This document shows, piece by piece, positions 1 to 12,388 of a DNA stretch of 64,000 bases. Position 1 is the stretch's first letter; every line of letters starts with the position of its first letter. The DNA is taken from positions 248,001 through 312,000 of the forward strand of contig JAPVLO010000521.1 in assembly GCA_027257055.1 (NCBI GenBank). Reading direction: 5' to 3'. Source of the stretch: Cephalopachus bancanus. Its lineage: Eukaryota; Chordata; Mammalia; Primates; Tarsiidae. The notes beneath the pieces are model-generated. The model did no database searches. It had not been told where the DNA came from and saw only the letters and a list, made by a program, of their open reading frames with translations. The position numbers and the translations under genes were made by a program.

Positions 1-27
1 ATTATTAAGCCTGGAGAGGGCCCCAGA

Positions 28-1152
28 TTTTTTTCTTAAAGATGTGGGGTACAACTCAGGATTAGGTACATAAGTGGTCACTATACAGGTAAAGTTTGGG
101 CCTCCCTTTGGTCCCTACATCGTGAGGTTTAAGGTTGGGTACCTTTACTGATGTTATGTGCCCCCCCACCCTGGCCGTATCCCCCTACTGCCAATCCCTT
201 TCTTTTTTTTTTTTTTTTTTTTGAGTTGGAGTCTCACTCAATTGCTCAGACTGGAGTGCAGTGGCCGCTCCTGGCCACCGCAGCCTCGCCTTCTGGGCTC
301 CGGCGATCCTTCCGCCTCAGCCTTCTGAGTAGCCAGAATTACAGGCATGCGCTACCACACCCGGCTGATTTTTTGATTTATTGTAGAGATGAGGTCTCGC
401 TGCCCAGGTGGGTCTCGAACCCGCGGGTTCAGGCAATCCACTCACCTCAGCCTCCCAAAGGCACGGGATTACAGGCTGAGCCACTGAGCCTGGCTGCCAA
501 TCCCTTTCTTATAATATTATGATTAATGTTCAGGGTCCTCTTATGAGTGAGTACATGCAGTACTCAGATCTTTGTTTCTGTGATAGATCATTGAGTATGG
601 ACTCTAAATCCATCCAAGTTGCTGTGAAGTCCATAATTTTGTTCTTCGTTATGACTGTGTGATATTCCATTGTGTATATGTACCACATTTTCTTTATTCA
701 GTCCACATTCAATGAGCAGCACAGTTGGTTCCATGTTTTTGCTATTGTGATTAATGCTGCAATAAACATGTGTGTGCAGATATCTTTTTTATAGAGTCAT
801 TTGAGTTGCTCCGGGTATATCCCAGGAGGGGGATTGTGGGGTCATATGGAAGGTCGATTTTTAGATCTTTTAGGAATCTCCAAACTGTTTTCCACAGAGT
901 TTGTAGTAGTTTACACTCCCACCAACAGTGTAAAAGTGATCTCTTTTCTCTGTTTCTTCTCCAGCATCTGTTGTTTTTTGAGTTATTGATGATGGCCAAC
1001 CTGACTGGAGTTAGGTGGTATCTTAGTGTGGTTTTAATTTGCATTTCTTTGATGGCTAATGAGGCTGAGCATTTTCTCATGTATCTGTTGGCTGCTCATA
1101 TATCTTCTTCAGAGAAGCATCTATTCATATATTTTGCCCACTTTTTAATAGG
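28..1152 (-). mobile_element. 5'-truncated lineage-specific L1, interrupted by an Alu
   Basis: The L1 3' end faces left: a T-run, then the complement of the 3'-UTR seen in several other copies here, then the end of ORF2. A minus-strand frame of about 109 residues (751-1080) is the ORF2 C-terminus, with recognisable [10 protein letters not shown] and WWECK segments. The element is cut at 189-204 by a young Alu and resumes at 511. About 815 bp of L1 remain, so the endonuclease and reverse transcriptase domains are missing and it is inactive. The right edge near 1152 is approximate and I found no clear target-site duplication for the L1. Confidence 0.85.
205..494 (-). mobile_element. Lineage-specific Alu (young subfamily)
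   Basis: A dimeric 7SL-derived SINE in reverse orientation: T-run at 205-222, then the complement of the right and left arms. A perfect 16-bp target-site duplication (189-204 and 495-510) bounds it, so it inserted into the L1 already present. It shares the diagnostic bases of the other young copies at 16759, 19873, 27723, 36227 and 36690. Confidence 0.93.
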
Positions 1153-2870
1153 TTGGTGAAGGTGTTTTCTATTTACCATCTTGACCAGCAGAGAAAGGGA
1201 ATAATTTTCATTCAGGCTTCCGTGCAATGGTAGCTATTACGCCACAGCGAAGGAGCTAATGTGAGTGTTCTGCCAACCACCACTTATGTCTGTTCCAGTT
1301 ATAAGTTCCAGGTCTGGGGAAGAGACCACCTGTTGGGCCTGTGCACCCAGCGGACACTTTGAGAGAGGAACCTGACCAACAGCTCATTTATTACCTGACC
1401 TCTACATATACACACTCTAACAAGGCACCTAGATGACACTTCAGCTCCCCAGGTATCAATATCAGCTCAGACCCTGTGTCCAACAGTCCCTGAAATGTTT
1501 GGATGTTCGTTGTTTCCCAGTGACGAGAAACATGTTCTGGAGACAGCAATATTCCAAGGACTTTTGGGCCTTACGTACCATAACCACTCGGGCACTCCTG
1601 CTTCTCCCAGTCTTTTGGTTCTTTCTTCTGCCAACCTCCATGCTAGTTCTGGCATCTCTACTTCATATAGTGTGAGCTATCAGTTTCTCCAAGCTCGAGG
1701 AAACATCCTAGCAGCCTGTTAGACTGTTTTCCTGGAGTCCTTGTCAGGGTGTTACATTCTGTATCAAGGGAGAGTGCTCCTGTACCAATAGACTGCCCCT
1801 TGTCCAACTTTATTTTCTGCCCCTGTTTGTTGAATTGAATCAGGATCCAGCACTCTCAGGATCCATTCCTTGGGCAGTGTCCTGGCTCTTGCCAGTGCAT
1901 GTTAGCTAGGTCTTGAAGCCCTTCAGAGTATAACCCTGCTCTCTTTTTGTGGAACCAGCACCTCCTTGGCCTCATTATGGTGGCAGTTGTAGGTGGATTT
2001 GGGGGAGGAGGAGAGTGCTGTCTTGCAAAGAAGAGATAACTGCACCATTTTCAGGCAAGGGAGGAGAACTAGCCTTTATTTTTTAATTTATTCTTTCCTT
2101 ATTTTTTATTTATTTCAATTTCAATTGCTTTGGGGGCTACAAATAGCTCTAGTCTTTAATGGGAGAAATGGGCCACATCTGTTGGTGCAAAGAGTTCAGA
2201 AGAATCTAGAAATTCCCATTTTTCTAGTACATAAAAACAGACAGACCTATCCCTTGGCTCAAGGACCTACTTGTGACCTTGGCGTAGCAGACCTGTCAGG
2301 ACTAAGAAGTCAACCTTCTCTGAAGCTGGCCCGTTCCTCCGTTTCTGCCTTCCAACTGCAGGAGGTGAGTTTCTTCGATGCTGTGAAGGAGACCCTCTGG
2401 CTTTCACTTTAGTTTGTGGTTTATCTGCAGGACTAGTTTCCAGGGGAGCAAAGTCTGAGACAGAGATTTGCCCACAGAAAGCTTATTAGGAAGCAGAAGT
2501 GCTCTGGTGATCATCCTTTGGGGCAGGAATGGTGGGAGGAGTGAAGGAAGTCAAGTGGGCTGTAGAAGGAGATAAACTGTGATCTGATCACAACAAATGT
2601 CTCTCTGATACCACAGGGAGCTCTGGAACTGGGATAACCCTGCAGGGTAGCCTCAAGCTGGGATGAGGGGACCAGGCATCCAACAGCCTCCCTGTAAGGG
2701 CTGCCCCTGGGAAGGAAGTATTACTCTTGGGCAAGGTGATTGGTTCTCTTCAGCACAGAGCAAGACCCAGACAAGGACTTAGCCAAGAGTTGTTGGCTTT
2801 GGGGAGATAGAATGAGTCTGCGAGGGGGATCTGGACAGAGAATCATACTGCACACCAACCTACCTTCTAA
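1153..2870. other. Gene-free stretch, possibly an unrecognised old repeat
   Basis: No gene, RNA or element boundary is clear. The text between about 1200 and 2800 gives the impression of a degenerate interspersed repeat of retroviral or MER type, but I could not name a family or find ends. Frames at 1433-1722 and 1993-2412 have no recognisable domain and are treated as chance. Confidence 0.35.
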
Positions 2871-2874
2871 CATA

Positions 2875-3415
2875 CAAGGGGACCCCCCAAAACCCAGAAT
2901 TAGTACAGGTTTCCTCCACTAGGTAAGTGTTCTAGGAACCCACCTGCATTAGTGTACCAACTAGCATTGTTGTGAGAGGCTGAGTTTGGTTTCAGTTAAT
3001 TTTTTTTGGAGATTCTTTCAACACTTTGCCCATTTCATGATGGATGATTTACAAGCACACCTGCCCACACCATGCTGAGTGTTCAGCAGTTTTTGACCCA
3101 AAACAGCATGACTTCCATGCCCCACTTGCCCTATTCACCTGATCTTGCCTGAGCAACTTTTTTTGTTTGTTTCCCCAGTGATGAAAGTCCTCAAGGGGAA
3201 ACATTTTGCCAAGGTGGAAGAGGTGAAACCAAAAACAGCAGAAAGCACTAAAAATTGACAAGTTCAAAATAGTTCTGAGCAGTAGAAAAAGCATCTCTCA
3301 ATAGGTGTATTGCATTAAATGGAGAGTACTTTGAAGGTGACTGAAGTTTAAACATGGAAGAATAAATACATAAATTTTAACAAATAAATTCCAGGTTTTT
3401 TGTCCCTCCCCCCCG
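2875..3415 (+). mobile_element. Internally deleted mariner-type DNA transposon (copy 1)
   Basis: The element is flanked by TA dinucleotides (2873-2874 and 3416-3417) and has imperfect terminal inverted repeats: AAGGGGACCCCCC at the left, and the complement of a similar C-rich run at the right. Between them lies a short 5' segment followed directly by the last part of a mariner transposase frame, recognisable from the KVLKGKHFAKVE-like stretch near 3185-3225 and the terminal YFEGD near 3330-3344. The N-terminal DNA-binding region and the catalytic DDD core are missing. Copy 2 at 42970 has the same arrangement, so this is a non-autonomous family rather than a single decayed copy. Confidence 0.8.
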
Positions 3416-3417
3416 TA

Positions 3418-5272
3418 TATGGAGTTTTACAAACCTTAACTGCATAACAAGTAATTACTTTCAGGTTCTTGGGTGAAACTTAATGGTGAAATATGCCTTT
3501 GTGAACCCCACTACACAGCATCTTAGGTCTTCTAGGGTCCAAGGATTCCAAACAAACCAAGATCTTTTTTGTTTTCTTTGTAACCTAGACAACAAAAGGA
3601 GTTCATGTGGTATTTGGAATAGATAACCTGGCTGGTGGTCCTGCAAATGGTCCCAGAATTTCAACCCCATTGTCTATCCTCCTTTTTTTATGGCTTGGAG
3701 CTGAAAGCCACAACCAACTCCCCAAGCAACTCAGTGTGGTATCAACCCTGTGGTATACACGCATGCTTTCTCTGAGCCACACTGAGCCATGCTTTCATGG
3801 CTCTGAGCCACCCACAGCCATCTATAGCCTTCCACTATCTACGCTGGGTCTGCAGTCCACCTCCCCATACAAAGAAACAGTGTAATAAGCATGGCTCATT
3901 CCTTAGCAAGGAAAAAGTCGTTGAATTCTGTGTGCTGAAGACAAATTGGCCATAAACTCTGCAAGCCATGGAGGTTATTTCAGTTACTAAATGATTAAAG
4001 TCTCTAATCTCTGAAGTGGTGATAAAGAACCCTGGAGAAGGGGGATGGGTTTTTATACTGGGAGAAGGTGCAGAAACGTCGCTCTGGAGACCATGCCAGA
4101 GGAAGCCCACCTCATAAAAGAACCACAGATAAGTAAGACATCATTAATAAATCAATGACAGGAAAATGAAAATGGAAGCATATGAATCAGCCAACGGATC
4201 AGGTCATAGATGAAAAACAGCACATCTGTTGCTGCTGTCAGTGCATTAACAAATAAGTCTGCTGGATCAGACAGTCTTTCACATAATACTTGGAAATAAT
4301 GAAGCTTCAGGAGTGATTAAAGCATAAATCAATTTCTAAATGTATCTTGTACCTCCCCCAAACAACAGGAGGCATATTTTTCCTTGCTTTGAATTCTTTC
4401 TGGCAGGCATCGGGAAGTACAGAGATAGAAAACGCTGCCTCATTTTGGCTCTGCTGTGAGGTAAAGGCACACAGCTAATTTAGTGTTTAGCCTCACGCTT
4501 TGATTCTTACCAGCTGAAGGCACTGAGCTGTACTTAATCGATATGTTAAATCCAAGCCAGTGCATTTCAGCTCAAGCAATACCTACTCGTGTTCTTGTCT
4601 AGGACAGCTCGGTTCTAGCTTCTTCCCTTCTGCACACAGATATTGATTTACATTTTATTTTGTTATTTTTGAAGACTTCAGCAAAATTAACAATTGAGGC
4701 GGAGAAGAATTTTTCTCTTTGGAAGCATCATTTCTCCTTTTCTCCTATATTGAACAAAGTTGCTTCTCCCTAATGGCAGAATGACCAGGTTTTAGAACTT
4801 TAAGGATGCACATGAATGGTTAATTCAGCAAATTGTACACCCATGTCCAAGGAGGGAGAGATGTGTTTACAATAAGAATTTTTTTGTTTAAAGATGTTAG
4901 AACAATAAGGAAAGAGAAAGGGGAAAGGTTTAGGCCAGAAAAGGCAGGCAGGGCCAGAAAGGACATAGGGTAACACAATTAGGAAAGGAAATTAAGTTTA
5001 GGTTCAAAACTTATTCAAAAAGCAGAAAATCCCATGAACCAGCTAGTAAATGAGTTTTTACTGAATAAGGCAAATGAGACAGGGATATGAAGAAAGGAGA
5101 ACAAAGAAAAAAGTGTAACAAGAGTAGGAATGGTGGGAGGAGAACCCAGGATGAGGAAAAACAGGCCATCCTCTCAATGCAAGGCCTTCGCTGCACGTCA
5201 CACCCCCACACCAGCCAGAGGACAACAGCACCCCAAGGGAGATAACTCTCTTTCCTTCTAGTTCTTCCTCTT
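3418..5272. other. Unique intergenic or intronic DNA
   Basis: No coding region, repeat or RNA gene recognised. The part around 4200-4700 is unbroken by young insertions and could hold conserved non-coding sequence, but I see no decisive motif. Confidence 0.5.
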
Positions 5273-5281
5273 GAAATACAA

Positions 5282-6012
5282 CAGATACATGAAAAGATGC
5301 TCAACCTCTCTAATCATCCAAGAAATGCAAATTAAAACCACACTGAGATACCACCTAACTCCAGTCAGCTTGGCCATCTATAACTCAAAAAACAACATAT
5401 ACTGGAGAGGATGTGGGGAAAAAAGGAACACTTCTTCACTGTTGATGGGAGTGTAAACTAGTGCAGCCTCTGTGGAAAACAGTGTGGTGATTTCTAAAAT
5501 ATCTGAAACTCAACCTTCCATACGACCCAGCAATCCCTCTTCTGGGACTATACCCTGAGGCACTCAAATCACTCTATAAAAAAGATACCTGCACACACAT
5601 GTTTATTGCAGCATTACTCACAACAGCAAAAACATGGAACCAATAGTGCTGCCTGTCAAAAGTGGACTGGGTAAAGAAAATGTGGTACATATACATGATG
5701 GAATATTACACAGCCATAAAGAAAAAGCAAATTATAAACTTTGCAGCAACCTGGATGGAATTAGAGTCTATAATACTCAGCGATTTACCACAGAAACAAA
5801 GATCTGAGTACCACATGTACTCACTCATAAGTGGACCCTAAACATTTATCATAATACTATAAGAAAGGGATTGGCTAGGACACTGCCAGGAAGAGGGGGT
5901 ACATAACATCAATGAGGGTACCCACACTTTTCCTGTATGATAACCACATATGTACCTAACCCTGAATTGTACCCCACATTTTAAAAATAAAATAAAATAA
6001 TTTTAAAACAAA
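5282..6012 (+). mobile_element. 5'-truncated lineage-specific L1
   Basis: The end of ORF2 starts at 5282 and includes a 61-residue frame with [11 protein letters not shown]. It is followed by the lineage 3'-UTR (ACATGTACTCACTCATAAGTG segment) and ends in AATAAAATAAAATAA. GAAATACAA flanks both sides (5273-5281 and 6013-6021), a 9-bp target-site duplication. Only about 730 bp of the 6-kb element is present, so it cannot move by itself. Confidence 0.88.
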
Positions 6013-6021
6013 GAAATACAA

Positions 6022-6984
6022 TGACTCTTTGAAGAAACAAAGACAAGTTGGGAGAGAAAACTTTTGTTTACCTTGCCACAAAAACAGATTGCTCTCAAGT
6101 CAGCAAATATAGTATTCTGAATTAACTTAGAGCAGCCAGCAATACCCATGTTTGGTGAGAAGATGTCAAAAAATTATAGCAAGTGTATACTTTTATACTG
6201 ATTAGCGAGTGACAAGCAAACAAAAACATCAAGGCTCATGCAAACATTCCCAGAGATGAGCACAGAGTTAGACAGAGACTGTCTGGTTTTTTAAAATCAT
6301 TGTAGGATCTGGCACACAAACTTTTCATGTTAGGTATTACCTATATACAATTAGAATATAGGTCAGTTGGAAAATTCTGTGGCCATTGATGATTTCAAAT
6401 GAAGGCATCCAGAAAATTAAGGGACAAATGATATTCTGCAAGCCAGGGTTTCACAAACTTTTATGTGCCTACAAATGCCCTGGGGATCCTGTTGAAAATT
6501 CAGATTCTGGGGAAAAATTTCTGGAATGGTGGAATAAGGATCTCCAAAAATAGACTCTTCCACTAAAAAGCAATAAAAGCACTGACAAAAATTGTCAAAA
6601 TAAACTTTTTCAGAACTCTGGAAATTAACCAAAAGTATGCAACAATCTGAGGAGGACTTATTCAAGAAAAGCAGTTGAGTATTGGCAAGTACAGCATGCT
6701 TTTTGACATTTTAGTTTGCCCTATTCCCATTCCTTTTTCCACAGCCCACAGTAGTTTTGCAAATGAACAGCCTCACAACCATAGTAACTGTGAAAACCAG
6801 CAACCTAGCAGTTACTGAAAGAGGCAGAATGGGTTGGAGCTTAAGTTTAAAGACTTAGTTTATGTTCAAAGACAAATAGATTAGAAGTGGAAATGCTGTA
6901 TTATGCAAACAGTAACCTAGGACACTTGAAGTGGCTATAATAATAGAAAAATAGACTTTAGGACAATAGATTACTACTAGAGAC
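6022..6984. other. Mostly unique DNA with a MER5-like trace
   Basis: No gene seen. 6440-6540 resembles the left half of a MER5/Charlie-type element (a TTTCACAAACTTTTATGTG-like start and a CAGATTCTGG motif), truncated at the right. The remainder shows nothing recognisable. Confidence 0.4.
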
Positions 6985-7979
6985 AAAAAAGACATTTTAT
7001 ATTCATAAAATATTCATAATAATCCATCAGGAAGATATAACAATTGCAAGCATGTATGCCCCTAACAATAGAGGCAATACATAAAGAAACAAATGATAGC
7101 ATTGAGAGAGAAATAGATTATTCAAATATAATAGTTGGAGATTTCAGTATCCCACGTCCGATAATAGATTTGAACAGCACTATAAAACAATTAAATGTAT
7201 TAAAAATCTATAGAGCATTCTAATAAACAACAACAGAACACACATTATCCCAAGTACACGTGAAGTCTTCCCAAGAATAGACTACATTAACATTTTAAAC
7301 TAACGGCTATAAAAAAGAAGTCTCAATAAAATTAAGAGAATCAAGATTATACAATGGTCTCTGATCACAATAGAATGAAATTAGAAATTAATATCAGGAG
7401 GAAATTTTGGAAATCCACAAATATGTGGAAATTAACTGACACACTTTTAAATAACCAATGAGTAAAAGGAGAAATTACAAGGAAAGTGAGATAATATTTT
7501 GAGACCAATGAAAGAAAGCCATAATATGCCAAAACGTATGCAGTGCTGCTTGTCTTAGTCCATTTGAGTTGCTATAGCAAAATATCATAAACTGGGTGAC
7601 TTATAAATAATAGGAATTCACTTTTTACAGTCCTGGAGCCAAAACACAATCTTGAAAAAGAAAAACAAAACAGGAGGATTCACACTTCCCAATTTTGAAA
7701 CTTACTACACAACTCCAACTGTCAAGACAGTATGGTACTGGCATAAGGAAAAACTTATAGATCATTAGAATAGAATTGACAGTCCACAAGTAAGCTCTCA
7801 ATTAATGGCCAATTACATTTCAACAAGAGTGTCAAGGCCATTCAATGGAGGAAAGAATAATTTTTCAACAAATGGTGATAGTACAACTGGATATCCTCAT
7901 ACAAAAGAAAAAGTTGGTTTCCTTCCTCACTCCATATGCCTAAACTAATGCAAAATAAATCAAAGGCAAAAATAAATTG
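6985..7979 (+). mobile_element. Ancient L1 (L1M-type), left part
   Basis: Diverged L1 ORF2 sequence. 7020-7550 corresponds to the endonuclease part and the region after it. 7641-7979 corresponds to a region well downstream, after the reverse transcriptase. The reverse transcriptase core between them is deleted where an LTR scrap sits (7552-7640). Many stops and frameshifts mark it as a fossil. The sequence breaks in mid-ORF2 at 7979 and resumes at 12389, because a second L1 inserted here. Confidence 0.75.
7552..7640 (-). mobile_element. 3'-terminal scrap of a MaLR LTR
   Basis: About 90 bp resembling the reversed end of MLT1/MST LTRs (CTTAGTCCATTTG start, ACTGGGTGACTTATAAA core). The rest of the LTR is missing. 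It lies at the junction of the internal deletion in the ancient L1, so the deletion and the LTR are probably connected. Confidence 0.6.
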
Positions 7980-8342
7980 CCTTTTTTAAAGACAGCTGAC
8001 TAGCAACATGAGACACCAGTTATCCTCAGAAAGAAGAATCAAAGTTACAGGTGACTCATCATAACTCAAATGGAGTATCAAGTGGAGAGTGCTGGAGACC
8101 AATGGAGAACCCCAGGAAGAAACTAGGGCACAGAAAAAGAAGAAAGCAAGAAGCTGGCATAGATCAGCTAGGAATTCTGAAGGACTTGGTATCTCACCGA
8201 AAAGATAGGTAGAAGTATTTTTGGCTTTCCTCTCCTCTGTGGCAGAGCACTGGTATCTGAACTATGAGAAAGCTTCTCTGCCCTTGCAAACCCAAACACT
8301 GGTATGGGCGATGATTTGGGAACTTCTTGAGGGCATTACTCC

Positions 8343-8759
8343 ATGACACCAGCTCATACCAAGCCACTCACCCTCTTCCCAGACCCAAGTATGATGGTAG
8401 CCTTCATTAGGAGGTCTGTGTATCCTGCCCAGGGAACATCAGTCCTTGTGTCTCCACATCACTGCTCCCTCACCATCCACTTGGCTTGCAGCAGCCATAT
8501 AGGGGTGGCTCAACCCAGGGGACCTGCAGGATTCCTAGTGATCCAGCCCTCAGATTTTACATCAAAAACAGCAAAAAAGACAAAGGAAAAAGAAGGTTAT
8601 TATATAGTGATAAGGGGGTCAGTTCAAGAAGAAGATATAATAACTTTAAGTATGTATGTATACAACACTAGAGTACCAGAATTCATGAAACAAATACTAT
8701 TAGGCCTAAGAAAAAAGATACAACACAATAATAAAGACCACAATACAATAATAATGTAG
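8343..8759 (+). pseudogene. L1 frame fusing 5'-region and ORF2 endonuclease residue
   Basis: An open frame of 138 codons crossing the internal deletion junction of the L1. Its first part reads non-coding L1 5' sequence. From about residue 75 it matches the ORF2 endonuclease domain (KEKEGYYIVIRGSVQ-like). It has no independent function that I can infer. Confidence 0.55.
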
Positions 8760-11700
8760 GACTTCAGCATTTCACTGACAGTGATAGACAAATAATTGAG
8801 GCAGAAAATCAACAAAAAAATTAGACTTAAGTTGGACTGTAAACAGAATATGCCTAGCAGACATTTACAGGACATTGTACCCAACAACTGTAGAATGCAC
8901 ATTCTTCTCATCAGCATGTGGAATATTCTCCAAGATAGACCATATGCTAGGTGACACACAAGTCTCAATACATTTTTAAAAATTGAAATTCTATTAAGTA
9001 TCATAAACCACTAGTGGAATAAAACTAGAAATGAATTCCAAGAGGAACTCTCAAAACTATATGAATACATGGAAATTAAACAACCTGCTCCTGAATTATC
9101 TTTGGGTCAATGACAGAATTAAGATGGAAATATTTTTAAAAGATTGAAACTAAGGAAAATAGAGACATAATATAACAAAACCTCTGGGACACAGCAAAAG
9201 CAGTGCAAAGAGGAAAACTCATAGTGTTAAGTGCCTACATAAAAAAGATAGAAAGACACAAATCAACAAGCTAATGTCACACTTCAAGGAACTAGAAAAA
9301 CAAGAACAAACCAAACCCAAAGCTAGCAGAAGAAAAGAAATAACAAAGACCAGATCAGAACTAAAGGAAATTGAAGCTCCCCCCAAAAGAAATACAAAGG
9401 ACCAATGAAATAAAAAATTGATCTTTGAGAATATAAACAAAACTAATAGACTGCTAGCTAGATTAACCAAGAAAACAGCCAAATAAGCACAATCAGAAAT
9501 GAAAAAGGAGACATTACAACTGATCCCACAGAAATACAATAGATCACCTGACACTGCTATGAACATCTGTATACTAACATACTAGAAAACCTAGAGGAAA
9601 TGTCTAAATTCTTGGAGACATACAAACTCTCAAGATTGAACCAGGAAGAAACAGAAATTCTGTACAGATCAATAACAAGTAGTGAGATTGAATCAGTAAT
9701 TTAAAAATCACCCACCACCAACAACAAAGTCCAGGACCCTAAAGATTGAATTCTAGTTGACATACAAAGGAAAATTGGTACTAATCCTACTAAAACTGTT
9801 CCAAAAAAATCAAGGAGGAAGGCATCATCCCTAACTCATTCTATGAAGGGTATCACCCTGATACCATATCCAAGCAAGGACACAACAACAACAAAGAAAC
9901 AGCATACCAATATCTCTGAGTGACAGATGGAAAAATCCTCAGCAAAATACTGAATCTAACAGCACATCACAAAGATAATACACCATAATCAACTGTGCTT
10001 TATTCCAGGATGCAAGGAGGGTTCAAAATATTCAAATCAATAAATGTGACTCAATACAAAAACAGAATTAAAAACAAAAAACACAATCATCTCAGTAGAT
10101 GCAGAAAGAGCATTTGAAAAATTTAGAATTTCTTTATGATTAAAAAAAGCCCTCAACAAACTAGTCATAAAAGGGACATACCTCAAAACAATAAAAGCCA
10201 CATATGACAAGTTCACTACCAACATCATACTGAATGGAGAAAATTAGAAAACAATTCCCCTAAGAATGAGAACAAGACAAGTATGCCCACTTTCATCACT
10301 CCTATTCAACTACTATAGAACTGGCAGCCAAAGCAATTATGCAAGAGAAATAAATAAAAGGCATTCAAATTGGAAAAGAGGAACACAAATTATCTCTTTT
10401 CTCTGATTATATGATCTTATATCTAGAAAACTGTAATAATTTCTCCAACAAATTCCTAGATAGGATAAACAAATTCAGTAAAATGTCAGCATACAAAATA
10501 AACACACAAAATCTGTAGCATTTCTATACAACAATAACATTTAGGCTGAGAATCAAATCAAGAACTCAATCACATTTATAACAGCTTTAAAAAAAAAAAT
10601 TCCTAAGAATACATTTAACCAAGAAAGTGAAAGAGCTCTTCAAGGAAAACTATAACTGATGAAAGTGATCATAGATGACAAAAGCAAATGGAAAAGTATT
10701 CCATGCTCATTGATTGAAAGAATTAAAATTTTTAAAGTGACCATATTGCTCAAAGCAATGTGCATATTCAATGCAATCCCTATAAAAATACAATGTCATT
10801 TTTCACAGAATTAGAAAAGCAATCCTAAAATTCATATGGGCTTCCTCCCCCCCAAAAAAGAGCCCAAATAACTAAAACAATCCTACATAAAAAGAACAAA
10901 GCCAAAGTTGTCACATTACCTCACTTCAAATTATACTATAAGGCTCTAATAACAAAAAAAAACATGGTACTGGTATAAAAATTGATACAAAGATCAATGG
11001 AACAGAAAAGAGAGCCCAGAATAAATGTACATACCTGCAACTAACTGATCTTTGAAAAAGCCGACAAAAATATACACAGAGGAAAGGACACCCTCTTCAA
11101 TAAATGGTGTTAGGAAGATTGGATATGTGCATGTAGAAGAATGAAACTGGACCCATATCTGTCACCATTTACAAAAAACCAACTCAAGATGGATTAAAGA
11201 CTTAAATATAAGGTCTGAAACTATGGAAATTCCAGAAAAAAACCTGGGAAAATCTCTTCTTGACATTAGCCAAGGAATTTATGACTAAGACCTCAAAAGC
11301 AAATGCAATGAAAGCAAAAATAGACAAATGGGACTTAATTAAACTAAAAAGCTTCTGCACAGCAAAAGAGACAATCAACAGAGTGAACAGACAACATACA
11401 GAATGGGAGAAAATATTTGCAATGTATGCATTTAACTAAGGACTAACATCCAAAATCTACAAGGATCTCAAAGAACTCAACAAGAAAAAAACAAATAATC
11501 CTATAAAAAAATGGGCAAAGATCATGGAAAGATATTTTTCGAAAGAAGACATATAAATGGACACCAAGCACATGAAAAAATGTTAAACATTACTGATTAT
11601 CAAAGAAATGTAAACATTAAAACCACAATGGGATGATACCATCTTACACCAGTCAGAATGGCAATTATTACAATATCAAAAACCAGCAGATGTTGGTGAA

Positions 11701-11981
11701 GATGTTGAGAAAGGGAACATTTATATGCTGCTGGTGGGAATGTAAATTCATACAATCTCTATGGAAAACAGTATGGAGGTTTCTCAAAGAACTAAAAACA
11801 GAACTACCATTTGATCCAGCAATCCCACTACCTGTTATACCCAAAGAAAAATAAATGATTATATAAAAAGGTACAAACACTCATATGTTTATCACAACAC
11901 TATTCACAATAGCAAAGATATGAATCAACCTAAATGCCCATCAGTGGATGACTGGATAAAGTAAATGTGACATATATGTGT

Positions 11982-11992
11982 ACACACACACA

Positions 11993-12027
<35 letters not shown>
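11982..12027. repeat. (CA)n microsatellite inside L1
   Basis: About 23 CA units with one interruption, within the C-terminal region of the 4.4-kb L1. Likely length-polymorphic. Confidence 0.9.
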
Positions 12028-12388
12028 CATGGACTATTATTATGGAGCCATAAAAAGAATGAAATAATGTCTTTTGCAGCAACATGGATGGAACCGGAGG
12101 CCATTATCTTATGTGAAACAATTCAGAAACAGAAAGTCAAAAACTGTATTTCAACTTATAAGTGGAAGATAAATAATGTGTACATATTGACGTGGAGAGT
12201 AGAATAATAGATGTTGGATACTTGGAAAGATGGGAAGGTTTGAGGGATGAGAAATTACCCATTAGGTATAATGTACACATTTATGTGATGGCTATACTAA
12301 AATCCCAGACTTCACCACTACACAATACCTCCATATAATAAAACTGCACTTGTATCCTCTAAATCTATAAACAATGAAAAAGAAGGTG

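Larger units (their letters stand above)
7980..12376 (+). mobile_element. 4.4-kb L1 (L1MA/L1PB-like age), inserted in an older L1
   Basis: 8000-8560 resembles an L1 5' region. It then jumps straight into ORF2 (8560 on, a frame ending near 8759 with an EGYYIVIRGS-like segment), so ORF1 and the start of ORF2 are deleted. ORF2 continues through endonuclease, reverse transcriptase and C-terminal region to about 12140, then a 3'-UTR to 12376. The reverse transcriptase motif, normally F-A-D-D, reads F-S-D-Y at 10399-10410, so the second catalytic aspartate is lost; frameshifts are frequent. An imperfect 12-bp duplication (7968-7979 versus 12377-12388, 9 of 12 identical) fits its target site. It is a dead copy. 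Confidence 0.8.

Noticed and set aside
1993..2412. 139-codon plus-strand frame
   Set aside because: No recognisable domain, no splice or start context, and composition fits an old repeat.
8624..9566. Long minus-strand frames (126 and 115 codons) rich in hydrophobic residues, suggesting membrane proteins
   Set aside because: They are antisense readings of A-rich L1 ORF2; reversed A-rich DNA always yields Phe/Leu/Ile/Ser-rich frames.
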